Source of the DNA: Linepithema humile
Lineage: Eukaryota > Arthropoda > Insecta > Hymenoptera > Formicidae
DNA: 64,000 nt
Assembly: GCF_040581485.1 (NCBI RefSeq)
Contig: NC_090129.1
Coordinates: forward strand, 35,615,264 to 35,679,263
Direction of reading: 5' to 3'
Notes under the pieces: model-generated
Seen by the model: the letters and a program-made list of their open reading frames with translations, nothing else
What the model was told of the DNA's origin: nothing
The model's database searches: none
Shown: in pieces, positions 63,201 through 64,000 of the stretch
Layout of the letters: each line of letters begins with the position of its first letter
Position numbering within the stretch: position 1 is the stretch's first letter
Translations under genes and position numbers: made by a program

Positions 63201-64000
63201 GGTTTTTTCGCGTAATTAAAAGCAGATGTATTCTAAATTTCTAAAATAGTTTGTCGATCCGATAATTTACATAGTAAACACAATATCTGTTATATAAAAG
63301 TAAAAGATCACTGTCCTAAAGTTTACTTTCCGAACTGTAGGTAAACTATTTTCTAAATTTTTCAATAATTCTTTCGAAAGAGGGAGGAACAAAGAAATTC
63401 TAATTACTTGAGAATTAAAATTAAATTACTTGTTGACGATTACTTTTCTAAAGTTTATTGTTTAAGATTTCATAATAATTCCTTTTCCAAAGTTTTAATA
63501 ATTATTTTTTCTCTCGCGCAAACAAACAGGAGCAAAAGGGAAATACGCGTCCCTCCCTGCGAATCCGCCTGTTCATTTCTGCGGTTCGCAGCGTCCCGGG
63601 GATAACGTCGAGGAAACGGGACGGGGCTTAATTTACCTTCTAACGGGGATCGAATTAACGTCGTGTCTCGCGCGCATCATCCATGGACCATGGGGACACA
63701 ATACCAGGCGTGCTATGCGCATCGACACCGCATCGTGCATCGCCAAGTCTGTTTCGTACATGTAACGCGCGTTATTAGATAATATATCGTGCATAACGTA
63801 GCATTCGGGAAGTAGAACAAAGTTTAATTTCCTCGATAGCGGAACATTCGCGGCGTTCCGTTGTTTGCCGAGTTTGCAAGCGAAACGCGTGCGCGCGCGT
63901 ACTTAATGCACCACGAAATACAATGATTTTCATTCAGCTAACATACAGTTATTCAGGAAATTGATCAGATGTTTCAAAAATTTCAGAAATTTTTTTTTTA

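Larger units (their letters stand above)
51865..64000. other. Probable large 5' intron of Smox, no genes recognised
   Basis: About 12 kb without recognisable coding sequence. Open frames such as 53519-53980 (minus) and 57254-57610 (plus) lack family similarity and splice context. Contents: a T26 run (53424-53449), a TG tract (about 54233-54260), the 600-bp element (54538-55137) and a GA tract (60201-60262). The region 57.7-60.9 kb is richer in CpG and could hold an enhancer or an unseen 5' exon. Confidence 0.45.

Noticed and set aside
51865..64000. Search for the missing MH1 N-terminal exon of Smox
   Set aside because: No stretch encoding the expected VKRLLGWKK or CVTIPRSLD type sequence was seen on the minus strand; probably beyond the window.

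Overview
The window is nuclear DNA from an insect, most likely a hymenopteran and possibly an ant. This is inferred from AT-rich introns, short GT-AG introns, insect-type orthologues (Asterix/GTSF1, Smox, TOR, Prp6) and many short palindromic DNA transposons. No bacterial or viral gene set and no CRISPR array is present. The species call is inference only.

The left 36 kb is gene-dense. In order it holds: the first coding exon of an unidentified leftward gene (321-412); a rightward gtsf1/asterix gene with two CHHC zinc fingers (1218-2002); leftward Ube4B/Ufd2 E4 ubiquitin ligase (4191-9289, 8 coding exons, 1111 aa); rightward cytidine deaminase (10954-12610, 147 aa); leftward TOR kinase (13172-21512, 7 coding exons, 2437 aa, ending in a 16-nt exon); leftward Prp6/PRPF6 splicing factor (22386-25921, 9 exons, 931 aa); a leftward, unrecognised secreted protein with a clear TATA+Inr promoter (26597-27785, 202 aa); and leftward PFKFB, the bifunctional 6-phosphofructo-2-kinase/fructose-2,6-bisphosphatase (30296-34344, 6 exons, 456 aa). 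All exon joins were built by hand from splice signals, reading phase and family similarity, and all phases close.

From 36 to 39.2 kb is a transposon-rich patch. It has a broken, 5'-truncated serine-hydrolase pseudogene, then a dense nest of palindromic MITE-like elements: five copies of one 154-bp family arranged as a giant inverted structure, plus at least three other palindromic families, one inserted in another. A rightward 67-aa single-pass membrane protein follows (41883-42313, polyA signal at 42341).

The right third belongs to Smox (Smad2/3 of the TGF-beta/Activin pathway) on the minus strand. Five exons (48790-51864) encode the end of MH1, a polyQ-bearing linker and the whole MH2 domain ending in the SSMS phospho-motif. 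The start of MH1 is not visible, so 51865-64000 is probably a large 5' intron. That stretch contains a well-delimited 600-bp inverted-repeat element with a 12-bp target duplication (54538-55137), an extra family of mobile element unlike the palindromes at 37-39 kb.

TOR, PFKFB, Ube4B, Prp6 and Smox are housekeeping or signalling genes and their clustering implies no shared pathway. The most unusual material is the palindrome nest, the 600-bp element with mirrored AGTTCT/AGAACT hexamers, and two genes sharing the same 4-nt tandem splice-donor arrangement.
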